A stretch of DNA of 64,000 nt from Mrakia gelida (lineage: Eukaryota; Basidiomycota; Tremellomycetes; Cystofilobasidiales; Mrakiaceae). The notes under the pieces were generated by a model that was given only the letters and a program-made list of their open reading frames with translations, had not been told where the DNA came from and ran no database searches. Positions 24,471 through 35,400 of the stretch are shown here, piece after piece; the first letter of the stretch is position 1, and each line of letters opens with the position of its first letter. The translations under genes and the position numbers were made by a program. Location: the NCBI GenBank assembly GCA_024345305.1, contig BRON01000010.1, positions 1,178,001-1,242,000 of the forward strand, in the 5' to 3' direction.

Positions 24471-26882
24471 TCAGATGTCGACGCGGATTCGAGAGAGGAC
24501 GGGTATCACCTGTGAGCACGCGAAGCAGCCGAGGAAACGAGTCAGTCGGAGGTCGGAACGAAACGTAGCGAAGGGGAAGGAGCGAGTGCGAGAGTGGTTC
24601 GACCGAACCGACGCGTCTCGTCTTCGAAAGAACGCAGACAGAGAAGAGAAGAGCTGCTCACCTTATCCCAATCCTCCATCGCACTCTTGTACATCATGAT
24701 CTGAGCATCGGCAAACTCTCCAAGCAGCTCCTTCATCTCCTCCTTCTTGGTGAGCTCGAAGTTGGCGTGCTCCTTGAGCGTTTCGTCCGAGAAGGCGGTG
24801 GACGTTTCGACGGCTTGGGTGACTGCGTCTTGAAGCTGGGAGGGCACGAACGAGCGAGACGAGGCGAGTCAGTAAGCAAGCTCGTTTCTAGAGGTCGAGC
24901 GAGATGCAAGAGGACGATCGCTCGAACTCACCTCCTTGATCCTCCCATCCAACTTCTTCATCCTCTCCCTCCTACTCCCCACATCGTCCCGGCCTCTGAA
25001 CCTCTCCACCCTCTCTCGGAAGTACGTTCCCAGTCCGACCTCCCCACCAGGAGGATGTACTCCACCCGTCTCGACCAGGGCAGCCAAGCGATCTCGTTCG
25101 AGGACGACCGAGGTAAGGTACTCCGAGAGGATCTCCGAGTCGAGTTGTTTCTGATCTCGGAGGGCTAGGAGGGAGCGATGGGTCTGGGAGTAGAGAAGCA
25201 AAGAGTGGAGGTGGGAGATGAGAGGTGGGAGAGGGGTTGTGGACTGGTGAAGCAGAAGAAGGAGGAAAGGTCAGCGAGGAGAAGGGCAAGGAGAGGATGG
25301 AAAGGACGAGGGAGTACGAACGACGTGCGAAAGAACCTGTGAGAACTCGATCATCCTGTCTGCGAATCGATTCAGAGGATCCGTGATTCCTGATTCGAGG
25401 TATCCGAGAGCTTTGACGCTCTGAGCGAAATCGTTGTAGTCCTCGGCGAGGTCTGTTAGGACGAGAGAGAAGGTCAGCGCGTCGGCTTCGACGTCAAATC
25501 CTCATCTTCTCTCCTCGACCCCTTCCCACCCCGAACGACACCATCAGACAGAAGCACTCACCTCCAACCCTTCCCCGAACCTTCCCAGCACCCTTTTCCA
25601 TCCCAGCCAACCCGTACTCGAACCTCTCCATCTCCTCCCTCATCTCCTCGAATCGCTCGTCCGGTTTCCGAACCTTTCCGCTGGTGAGGTTGACGATGGA
25701 GTCGGAGACGGATTCGAGGATAGTGGGAGGAGGGTCGGGACCTGGAGGGTGAGCGAGATGGCGATGCATCTTGATGGACTGGGGGAGGCGAAGGAGGAGG
25801 GAGGAAGACGAAGGTCAGCTCGGAGATCGGGAGAGTCGTTGGAGAGGGTGGGGAACGAACCCAGTCGGAAGCTTCGAGGAAGGAGGATGTGAGAGTAGCT
25901 CGTCGGAGGGTAGGGTGTCGTGTTATTCGAGTGAGGAAGCGTTGAAGGCTAGTTGGATGGATTAGAGGAAGAAGAGAGGTCAGCTCGAGCTCACGCTCCT
26001 CCTCCTCCTCCCTTCTGCTCGGCTCCCCCTGCCAATCCAGAGGATGAGGACCACTTACTCTTCGACCCTCTTCTCCAGGAACTCAGCTCCGAATCGATCT
26101 CTCCCGGGCAGATACTCTGATGCCACGAGGAAAGCAAGGAAAGGAAGGGGAATGTCAGCTCCACCGCCGCAGTGTGAGCTCGCTTGAGAGGGCGAAGGTG
26201 AGAGGCGGGCTGACCGAGTCTGTGCTTGTCTGGGAGAGGAGGAACGATGCAAGCTGGGAAGTCCTTGACGAGGTTGTTGTGAAGGAAGACGAAATCTTGG
26301 AATCTACGACGGACTTTGACGTTCGGGGAGTTGAACGTCGGGAGGTTCGTCTGCGAAGGGACAAGCGGAGGGAGAGAGGTCAGAGGTCAGCTCAGCGTGG
26401 TTGCTTCGCTCGAGGCCGCTAGAGTGTGTAGGTGAATTCATCCTCGCCTACTTGAGACCATCCTCAGAACCCAGGCTGTTGAGGAGAGGTTGAAGTAGCG
26501 AGAGAAGCAGCGCTCAAGCTCACTCCTCCCTCCCTCCCAATCCATCTCCACCTCCCCCCTGCCTCCCTCTCCCTCCAGACCGCATCGTACTCACCTTGGT
26601 CTCTACTCCAAAGCTGACATAGCTCTCCTTCCCATTCTCCAACTCCTTCTTGTAATCCACGATCCTCACATCCATCCATCCGTCCCACGAGCTTCCCTCC
26701 CCTCCTCCTCCCGAGGTCGACGCTCCTTCCCCCTCCCTCGACGACGAGCCCTCTCCTCCTCCCGAGAAGAGTGCAGCTGGATTAGGATGTTCAGGTGAGC
26801 CAGGGATGGAGGAAGGGTTGTTGGGGATGGTATCCCATTGGACAGAGTCGAACGTATCGGGTTCAGAGAGAGGGGATTGCAT
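24471..26882 (-). CDS. SNX4: Sorting nexin 4 (PX-BAR), SNX4/Atg24-like
   Basis: Nine exons in my best model: complement(join(24471..24509,24662..24835,24932..25183,25322..25452,25562..25778,25861..25948,26059..26116,26215..26350,26595..26882)), about 460 residues. The PX domain runs from about residue 75 to 190, with VRRRFQDFVFLHNNLVKDFP, the Pro-rich loop PPLPDKHRL that binds PI3P, and YLPGRDRFGAEFLEKRVE. The rest is a helical BAR region with LRDQKQLDSEILSEYL and ELTKKEEMKELLGEFADAQ. SNX4 recycles SNAREs from endosomes and supports selective autophagy. One join is uncertain: sequence 25202-25244 looks like coding BAR helix but is out of frame with downstream because of a TTTT run at 25203-25200. 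I therefore place the acceptor at 25184. One donor reads GTCAGC. Confidence 0.87.
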
Positions 26883-27363
26883 GGGGTGCTGGTTGGAGGG
26901 AGCAAGGTCAGCTCGAACGGATCGGGAGGAAGGGAGAGCGAGGGAGCAGTCGAGTCGTTTCGTTCTTTGTTTTTCTTCTTGCTTGAGTCTGGAATCATAA
27001 GCAGGGAAGCATGTGTAAACAAGACTCTCAGCAGAAAAGTCGAGAGAATCGGCGAAGAGGAACTGGGAGATCGCTACTTAGGTCCGCGTCGACTTCGACG
27101 CGTTTCGACAAGGACAGTTCTCGTTTTCGACCTGCTTTGACCTAAGAGGACACTTGAATCGTGGAACGAAATTGATGCATCGGCTTCCTCCGGGAAATCC
27201 ACAGCCTCTTGGAGGGACAGCTTCTCGAGTCCAGTCGTCTTCGCAAGAATCCGACATTAACTCGAAGCTCAATCGACATCCCCTCCCAGTTCTTCCTCTC
27301 GACCACCACTCCTTCTCAATAGCTCCTCTTTGATATCTTTCCCGCGCGCTCTTTTACCTCGAG
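26883..27363. other. SNX4 upstream region
   Basis: This 481-nt stretch is 5' of SNX4 (minus) and of a possible small + strand gene. It contains the palindromic GACGCGT-type hexamer near 27087. No other gene signal. Confidence 0.5.
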
Positions 27364-27607
27364 ATGCTTCGTGAGTGACAACAGCCCTCGTTTCTTCCTC
27401 TCCTTTGACGCGTCGACGTCTCACCTTTCCCGGCCGTCTCGAAGACTCATCAATCTCGTATCGTCTCTCCTACAAGTCCCACCCTCAGTCCGTCCTACAT
27501 CGATGTACTCCCAGGAGCTGGTCGAGTGCTTCGGAGTCAAGCGAAGCGAAGCGATGGTACTGAGGAGGAGAGAAGAATGGAAGAAGGAGGTCAGCGCGTA
27601 CGAGTGA
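27364..27607 (+). CDS. Possible tiny two-exon gene, 45 residues
   Basis: ATGCTTC (27364-27370) is followed at once by a perfect GTGAGTGAC donor. An acceptor CTACAAG ends at 27476, and joining to 27477..27607 gives an open frame of 45 codons, with Met-Tyr-Ser-Gln-Glu-Leu near the middle and a basic, charged C-terminal helix EAMVLRRREEWKKEVSAYE. Short first exons of this type occur in other genes here (for example 38451 and 18873). No family is recognised, no CTGAC branch site is clear in the putative intron, and the AAG acceptor is a minority type. It could be an unannotated mini-protein or chance. Confidence 0.3.
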
Positions 27608-27677
27608 GAGACGCGACGACGGCAATCGATGAGACGAGAGCATCGACGACGAGGAAGAGACGCGAGGATGCTTACAT

Positions 27678-28751
27678 CTAGATCGTGGTCGCATCATTAG
27701 AAGGACTAATAACGAAAGGAAGAAGCGGTCAGCTTCGAGGACGACGAGCGAGGGAGGAAGAAGAGAGAGACGCGACTTACGTTTCGTTCGAGGACTTGAC
27801 GAGGACGGTGATTCGAGGGAGAAGGGGGAACCTAGCCAGTCTCTCGAGAACAGCCTTCTGCAGCTCTTCCGAAGCGAGGGTGATAATGACCTCCTTGACG
27901 AGTGGGAGCGGGCTGACATTCAAATCCTCGACCAACCACGTTAGACATGCCGCGTCTGTCTCCGTGGTGGAGAGGTTGTACGATAAACTCAGTCCCCTCG
28001 CCTTCACCGTTCGGCTGAATGCCTTGCAGAGAGGCGACCTCCCCTCTGCGAAAGCATCGTCGAAGATTAATGCTCGGAGACGCGTCCAACCCTCCCAGTC
28101 GTCCAGGCTGATGATCGAGGTGCGACCGCGGGAGGACGTGATTCCGCCGTGAATCCTGACCGTTGCAGGGTCGAAGAAGCTGAGGATGTCGATATCCGGG
28201 CTTGCTCGCCCCAAATCGATGCGAAGGGAAGTGAGAGGAAGCGGGAGGAGGATAGAAGAGTGGTTGAGGAGGAGGCGACGAGGGACGAAACCCTCCGAGT
28301 CGTCCTCTTCTCCAGGGCTGTACACGTCGTAGAGGAAGTCCCCTTCGGCGACGTAGACCACCGATGTGACGAGGTTCAGACTGAGGAAGGGCTCGAGATC
28401 TGGGTGCCTCTTCTCGGCCTGCAGAGGATGGTGAGGAGCGGAAAGAGGGGGGACAATGTCAGCTTGGGTGAGCTCGCCTCTACTGTCCTCGTCCATCGTC
28501 CACGCGCCCCTCTCAGGTTGACGCCGTGAAGAGGAGAACGAACGGATACTTACGACGAGCGAGAGAAACATCCTGAGAGGCTCTGGGCCTTCGAAGACGA
28601 CGTGGCGGTAGAGAAGAGGGGAGGAGAGTTGGAGGAAAGCGAGGGAGAGGGTGGATGTCTTTGCGAGCATGGGCTGGTCGCAAAACTTGAGGATCTCCTT
28701 CTTGACTTCAGTGGGGAGGAAAGGGAGAGGATGAGAGGGAGAAGAGGACAT
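27678..28751 (-). CDS. F-box protein (first of a divergent pair)
   Basis: Three exons: complement(join(27678..27705,27781..28418,28554..28751)), 287 residues. Residues 8-55 form an F-box-like helix set: FLPTEVKKEILKFCDQPML, then LSLAFLQLSSPLLYRHVVF. The rest has leucine-rich, LRR-like spacing (LLLPLPLTSLRIDLG, FLSLNLVTSVVYVAEGD) but no regular consensus. In fungi such proteins are SCF ubiquitin-ligase receptors that bind Skp1 through the F-box. The apparent TAA at 27777 overlaps a GTAAGT donor; splicing there adds ten codons and ends at 27678, with a CTGAC branch site between, so I prefer the longer model. It starts 153 nt from the oppositely oriented F-box gene at 28905. Confidence 0.75.
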
Positions 28752-28904
28752 GATTCGAAGTTTCGATTCGAGGTTTTGAGGTTGTTGTGGATGACAGGAA
28801 GAAGGAGAAGGAGGAAGCCTCGAGCTCACCAAAACGAGCTGGGGCGGTCGTTCTTCCTTCCTCCTGCCGACGCTCACGAGCTATCATCTCGACTTTCTCA
28901 GATC
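28752..28904. promoter_or_regulatory. Bidirectional promoter between two F-box genes
   Basis: Only 153 nt separate the start codons of two divergently transcribed F-box genes, so both promoters and 5' UTRs must share this segment. I see no TATA box. Confidence 0.6.
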
Positions 28905-30997
28905 ATGCCCAACTCCTCTTCTTCTGCCTCATCGAAACCTGCCCCAGCTTCTTCTCCTTCGAGTTCCCTTCCCCTTCCGAACAGGGGCGGGAAGAGGAAG
29001 GCAACCTCGATCTCCACGAACTCGGCCGCTCCTCCTCTTCTTTCGCCCGCCAACACCTACGAGGACGACTACGACGAGTCAGACATCCAGAAGCCTGCGA
29101 AGAAGAAGCTCAAGAAGGTTCTCGAGAAGAAGATCCCCGTCTGGAAGGATCTCAAGCAGTGGAAGGAGGGAGAGCAGCCCTTGTCCGTCTTCCCTCTCGA
29201 GGTTCTCGACATGTGAGCGTCCGTGCTTCCTTCTCTTTCCTTCTCTCATCCAAGGAGGACTCAGAAGCTGATCTTATACTTCTGATACGCTCAGGATCAT
29301 CTCAATTGACTCGGATCTGGATGTGAGTTGCTATGGTAGAGATGGACGGGGAGGCTGGACGAGCGACGCAAGGACGAGCTCGAGTCGAAGAGCAAGAGAG
29401 CTGACTTCCTTCCGTTGCTCTCTTGCTCTCGTTTTGTTTGGACTGTATCAGCTCCGAGACCATCTCGCTCTCGCCGCTACCTGTCGATACTTCAGAAGCT
29501 GCTACCGAGATGGTTCGTCTTCGTCGTCGTCTTCCTTCATCGAGCCGTTCCATTCGTCGCGCGAGAAATTTGCCCTCACCGTCGCTCGACGAGCTGACCT
29601 CGCTCTTCTCGCTCTCTTCTTGTCCCAGTCGTCTTCCAAGTAAGTTTTGCTGGAACTCCAGCTCGGCTCCGTGGAGGTGGGAGTCAGTTTCCACTCGTTC
29701 GAGCAGGATCTGACCTTCTCCTCCTGCTCAGACTCTGGTTCAAGCCGCCTTCCCCACTCTCGACTGTTCTCCCGACGTCCATATCTCACAAGACGGAGAG
29801 GCTACTTCTCACTATGCCGACTACACTTACGGGAGGATCCCTTTTCTCGGGCCCTTCAATCGCTCCTTCAACGAAGCTCGTCGCATCTTCTCGTCAGGAC
29901 GATCTCTCGTCGGAGCAGGAGGTTGGAACGGCTGGGGACTCACTCGAACCGAATACGACGCCAACCAGATCGAAGCTACGAAACAGAAGGACGTCATCGA
30001 GCAGCTCCTCCTCGAGTACTGGAGTGGACGTCCCCTCGATTGGAGGCCGGAGATGGACGACGACCCGATCGAAGAGAGCCAGAGGAAGTTCGATCAGCTT
30101 CGACTTCAGAGGGTCTTCGAGTGAGTGCTCGTTTGTTTGCTTGACCTCCGCTCGCAACAAAACCTTGACGCGTCTCAATCGTTCGTATTTCCTCCTTAAA
30201 GCCTCGATCTAGATCCCGACGACAAATACTCCCTCACACTCCCCCCTGAACCCTCTCTCCACGACCCCTGGCCCAGCTTCTGGAGAGCGACAGTCGTGAA
30301 GATCGTGAACAACCCGACTCTGACAAAAGCAGTGAGGCTCTGGGCTTTTGCTCCTTCCTCCCGGAGAGACAGCTTCCCTCAAATCCTCGCTCCTCGTTCT
30401 TGATATGCAGGAGGCCAAGTACACATACAAGTTGACCGATCGGGAGCTTCTGGGACTCAAGGAGAAAGCAAAGCCGGTGTGTCTCGCCCTCCAGCCGTCG
30501 CGACCTCTTCAAAGCAACGACTGATTGTGTGTCTGCTCCGTTACCTAGTTCTGGAGTCAATCGTTCAAGCACTACTTCAAGGCTGCCGTCGAAGCTCTGG
30601 CTCTTCGATCTCACGGTGGAGCTCGAGGACAACAGGAGTATCTGTGAGTTGAAGTCAAGGCTCACCATCGCGCGAGCGAGACGCGTCTTCATCGCTGCTC
30701 GCCCAAAGCTGACATCTCTTTCTTCATCCCTCCTTCTTCGTTCGACAGCGCCAAGCTCGAAGCCAAGAAGAACAAAGCTCAAGCTACTCGAACCAAGAAC
30801 CGGTCAGTCGCTTCGCACTCCCTCTTCTTGTTTTCCGTCACCGTCCTTTCGCCTCACGATTCTCCTGTCTCTTCCTCTGTCTCCCTTCGCTCCGAATGGG
30901 ACTTCAATGATCTCCTTTCTCCTCCCCTTCGAAACGCAGTCTCGCTCTCGCCGCCGACACCCCAGCCGGAGAAGGAGCGCACGGGGAGAGGAGCTAG
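28905..30997 (+). CDS. F-box protein with basic N-terminal region
   Basis: Ten exons: join(28905..29212,29295..29322,29452..29512,29629..29639,29732..30120,30202..30331,30411..30476,30549..30643,30749..30802,30940..30997), 399 residues. The N-terminal 80 residues are Ser/Pro-rich, then Lys-rich (KPAKKKLKKVLEKKIP, a likely nuclear signal). The F-box follows: LSVFPLEVLDMIISIDSD, then LRDHLALAATCRYFRSCYRD, assembled across three introns. An 11-nt exon (29629-29639) is needed for the frame. Downstream is a globular region with aromatic patches (GGWNGWGLTRTEYDA, PWPSFWRATVVKIV) of no recognised fold. An SCF receptor role is inferred from the F-box only. The seventh exon ends in a GTGTGT donor, and the intron ending at 30201 has an AAAG acceptor. 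Confidence 0.78.
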
Positions 30998-32450
30998 GCG
31001 GCGAGCTTGAACCGACTCGACGACCTCGCGTTGATGACTTGTGTTTGCGTTGGTAGCTTGAAGGGCGATGATTCGAAGAGTCTGTTGTCTTCCTTTTGCT
31101 GAGAGCTGATGAAGGTTGGGGTGGACGGGGAGGTGGGAGGAAGCCAGGTGGTTAGTCGCGTCGATTTCGTTGTACTCGTCTACTTGCTTTCGTTCGGTTC
31201 TTCTTCTTCTGCTGACTGTCTGGAGCTTTATGCGACTTTCTCCTTCCTTTTCCTTACTTCTCTTGGGCTACGCTTGAACTGTCCGAAAGGAAGGAGAGCG
31301 CGAATGTTCGAGGAAACATGAGGAACAAACCACGACGCGTCGTCAATTTTAATCTCAACCGACCCTCCTCCCCTTCTTCCCGCCATCTTCTGGTCCAAAA
31401 GGACAAGAGTTCGAATCCCTCTTTTACCCTGTACTGTCGCTTCTCTTTCAAGGAACCCAAAAAGATCAACAGCCGCTCGAGCCAGGCTCGAAGAGCGAAC
31501 TGCTCAACCCGCCTGCGCGCGCTTCTCTGCCCCGATTTCTGCGATCTCCGTCGTACAGAGAGAGAAAGTGGGTCTTAGTGGTGAAACGGTTAACGGGTTG
31601 TTAGGGAATCCTGGCGGTATACCGCTAGGATATTCCTGGGTTGATAAAAGCTTTGCTAACTCAGGCCTCTTGTACCCTTCGAGGAAAGTCTGGACGGCTT
31701 CAGGTAGCCCCAAGAGCCTCAGATTAGATTCAACCTGCATTGTCTCGAGGCCGTATCAACGCTGGGAGACGAGCGAAGAGAAGTGGGTGAGGGTTCCAAT
31801 GCGACGAGACGACGCGACAGCGACGCGCGGCTTTTCGCTTTCGTTTTGCTCTGTTCGAGAGCGGTAGAGACGAGATGTATGGATCTTGACGTAGTACGTG
31901 CGTGGTAGCCTCACTAAAGCCTGAGAACCATCAGCTCGAAAGGAACGAGAGGAAGGGAGCTCGGCCTGAGTCTCAACGCGTTTGATTTTCGAGGGTTGCT
32001 CGTTACGATCCCCCCCCCCCTGAAGTTCTGCTTCCTTCGCTCGAACCTCCTGTCAGCTCGTCGGCTCTGTCTATCATGACCGGAACAAAGTCACAAATCG
32101 TATCTCGAAACCTGCTTTGAAGCGGATCTTTCGTTGTGCACATCAAAGGGAAGAGGTTCCAAGCACCTTCCCTCCCCTCCGATCCGCGGTCGTGCTTGTT
32201 CCCCTCAACGTTCACTTTCCCTCCTTCTCCACTCTCGGACCTCGCTCTCTCGCTCTTCTCCCACCTCTCACTCCTGCTCACTCGACTCTCTTCCCCTTCC
32301 GGCTTCTTTGAGAGAAAGATTCAACCGAGGATCGTCGCTCGCTTCCCCTGATCTAGCACTCTCGCTCTCAAACAAAGGCAGCTCTCCCCCTCTTTCCTCC
32401 TCTCCCCCTTCCCTCCCTCCCTCGGTCCTCCCCTGCTTCCCTGGCTCGAA
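30998..32450. other. Large intergenic region containing repeat copy A
   Basis: This 1.45-kb stretch lies between the F-box gene and chitin synthase. It holds the dispersed repeat copy (about 31322-31745), a C11 tract near 32011-32021 and a long C/T-rich tract ahead of the chitin synthase start. I see no other gene. Confidence 0.6.
31322..31745 (+). repeat. Dispersed repeat, copy A (inverted relative to copy B)
   Basis: About 226 nt (31468-31693) match the reverse complement of 45320-45543 at roughly nine positions in ten by eye, with two single-base length differences. Weaker similarity extends leftwards to about 31322, including a shared AATCTCAAC, CATCTT and GAGTTCGAATCCCTC. The core contains a palindrome, TCCTGGCGGTATACCGCTAG plus GA, at 31609-31630. 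Another part, GGTCTTAGTGGTGAAACGGT, loosely resembles the 5' part of tRNAs, and GAGTTCGAATCC resembles a pol III B box; no complete tRNA cloverleaf can be folded. I regard it as a small non-autonomous element or solo fragment, identity unknown. Confidence 0.75.
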
Positions 32451-35400
32451 ATGTCTCGTTACAACCAGCAACAGCATCAACAGAACTCTTACAGTCCTTC
32501 CTATTCGTCTCAACCTTCGCCTGGTGCGAACCCTTACTCTCCTTACGACGACCAGACCAACCAACCTCGAGCTCGACAACCGTCTCCTCAACCACTCTAC
32601 TCCTCCCCTCCGCCTCCCTCCCCTCAGCAAAGCAACCTAGGAATGAGCGGTTACTCTCAGACAAACGCAGGATCAGGATACTTCCCTTCCAGAGGTCAGG
32701 TGAGTAGGCAGCTCTCTTTCCTCTCCAGCATCGAGCTGAAGACGAAGAACAAGGGGAAGGAGCGAGCTCATCACTTCCCTCCCTCCCTCTCCCCTTCCTC
32801 CCGCACTCCCTTCTCTTCGTACAGCCCCAACCTCAACCTTCCTACTACACTTCTCCCTCGCAGCACTCTCTCGTCGGAGACGACCATCCTCTCGACCACT
32901 ACCTTCACCAAACCTCCTCCCAAGGTCACGGAGGATCGTCCGTTGGCCATCAAGACGATTGGAACGGCCGACCTTCGTACTCTCAGGATAGACTCATCTC
33001 TGGTTCTCAACACTCGCTCCCCATGTCTGAGCTTCGACCTGGCCAAGCTATCCCTCCCGTCCCTCCCATGCCCGGATACGGTCAGCCGCTGCAGCATCAG
33101 TCGAGCTACGCGGGGAGCAATGTCGGATCGAACTACGGCTACCCACCTTCGCATCAGGCAGCAGACAACTGGGGAGGGTCGGGGATGCTGAGAGGACCTG
33201 TCTCGAGTGGAGCTGGGTGGGGTATGGCTAGGGAGAACATGATGAAGAGGAGAGTGAGTCCAGGGATCTCGTGAAGAGGCGAACAACGACGAGGTTGTCG
33301 AAAGATGTCGAAGGCCGACTTGGCGTGTTCTGACCCCTTCTGCCTTTTACTTCGTTTTCTCTAGGATGTGAGGCAGATCGAGTTAAAGGAGGGAAACCTG
33401 GTTCTCGGTTCGTCACCTCTCTCAAGCTCGAACGAAGCTCGAAATACAGCGAGAGCTCAAGCTCGCGAGCTGACCTGCGACCGCGTTTCCTCCTTCCTCC
33501 TCCAGACGTCCCTGTGCCTGCTCAGATCATCCCTCCAGGGAACAAGTCCGAGGAGATGAACAAGATGAGGTGCGTACACGTTCTCGACGCGTTTCTCGTG
33601 AACAGAAGGCTCGAGAGTCGAAGCTAAACCCAGCCTCAACCGCGTCTTCTGTCTATTTGTCGACGCGTTCCCTCTTCGTCAGATATACGGCAGCTACTTG
33701 CGACCCCGACGACTTCATGTCTTCCAAGTACACTCTTCGACCTTTCCTCTACGGTCGAAAGACTGAGCTCTTCATCGTGATGACCATGTGAGCCTCGTTT
33801 CTTCGTCTTTCTGCTCACGTCTCCCACTTTTACGACCTCGAGCTGATCCTATCACGTTCTTCGACTCGCAGGTACAACGAGGACGAGGTTCTCTTCCTGA
33901 AGGTACGTGCACGACCGTAGTTGAGGTTTGGGGTAGAGGTAGACGTCGCGCTTCCTCTCCGACATCGCAGTCTCGGTCGACTCGAGACAGCCCCTGAAGA
34001 GATCGCCTTCATCTCCTCCTCCTCGAGTCGCACTGACAACAGGCTTCTCTTTGCTTTGCTTCTTCTCAGACCATGAACAGTGTGATCAAGAACATTACAC
34101 ATCTCTGCGATCGATCCAAATCGACGACTTGGGTGAGCAGCTTCGATTCTCTGTCGCTGATCCTCTGCCTCGACTCACGTTCGACGCGACGGACTCGCTG
34201 AACATTCCCGTCTCCTCTCGCCCTTCACTCTCAGGGTCACGATGGATGGAAGAAGGTCGTCGTCGTGGTCGTTTCCGATGGAAGGAAGCCCTGTAACCCG
34301 AGAACGCTGAAGGTCCGTCTCTTTTTTCCTTTCTCTCCCTCCTGCGACGCGACTTGTTCTCGTCCTGACCTCCCTCGACTCTCTCTTTCACTTCTTGTCG
34401 TGCTGCTCCACAGGTCCTTCAACTCATGGGAGCCTACGCTGAAGGAGTCGCCAAGGATCATGGTGAGTTGGCTTCGACGTTCTTTCTTCCCTCTTCTTCG
34501 ACTGACGCTGACAACCTTTATACCCTCCTCTGGCTTTCTGATCGACAGTCGGAGACAAGGAGGTCACCGCTCACATCTTCGAAGTCACCACGCAGGCTGT
34601 GGTCTCCGAGGTGAGCTCCACCCGCTCGACTTTCGACGCGTCGTATCTTTCTCGCGCGTTGCTCACTCCGTCTTTCCCTCCTTTTTTCGCAGGCTGGTGA
34701 CGTCTCGATCGGAGCTGTTCCTGTCCAGGTTATTTTCGTCCTCAAGGAGCAGAACAAGAAGAAGCTCAACTCGCATCGATGGTGAGCATCTCGAGACGCG
34801 AGCGAGAAGGACTCGACGCGGAGCTGATTTTCTTCTCGACCTCCATCCTGCCAGGTTCTTCAACGCTCTTGGACCCATCCTCAAGCCCAACATCTGCATT
34901 CTTCTCGACGTCGGAACCAAGCCGAGTGGGACGTCCATCTACGAGTGAGTGCCCAGAACGTCTGACGCTCACGAACTCGAGCTCGAACTTACCTCCTTTT
35001 CTCCCATTCCCCTCGTCTCACCAGGCTCTGGAAGACCTTCGATAAGAATCCAGGAGTAGGTGGAGCGTGTGGAGAGATCAAGGTTGATACTGGAAGGGGA
35101 TGTGGAAACCTGTTGAATCCTCTTGTCGCCGTGGGTCCAGTTCATCGCTTCCTCGCGTCCGAAGTCACGTTACTTAGACTACCCTCGCCTTTTCCTCTCA
35201 TTCTAGGCTCAAAACTTCGAGTACAAGATGAGCAACATCCTGGATAAGCCCCTGGAGTCCGTCATGGTGAGCAGCTTCCTCTGTGCTCGCATCGTTTTTC
35301 GTTCGTCTTCTCGAACTGACCTGGTTTCTGCTTCTCGACGTTGTCTTCCAGGGGTACATCTCGGTCCTTCCCGGTGCCTTCTCAGCCTACCGATATGCTG

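Noticed and set aside
27777..27779. TAA at 27779-27777 as the end of the first F-box gene
   Set aside because: It overlaps a GTAAGT donor. A branch site and acceptor follow, and splicing extends the protein cleanly to 27678. The short form is possible but less likely.
31380..31430. tRNA gene suggested by GAGTTCGAATCCC (B-box/T-loop) in the repeat
   Set aside because: The T stem does not pair, there is no acceptor stem or anticodon arm at the right distance, and the same holds in copy B.
31504..31740. Open frame on the minus strand of repeat copy A, with a similar frame on the + strand of copy B (45281-45472), suggesting a conserved short protein
   Set aside because: Over about 40 aligned codons I count seven amino-acid-changing and three silent codon differences, and single-base indels break the frame at both ends. 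That is not the pattern of a protein under selection.
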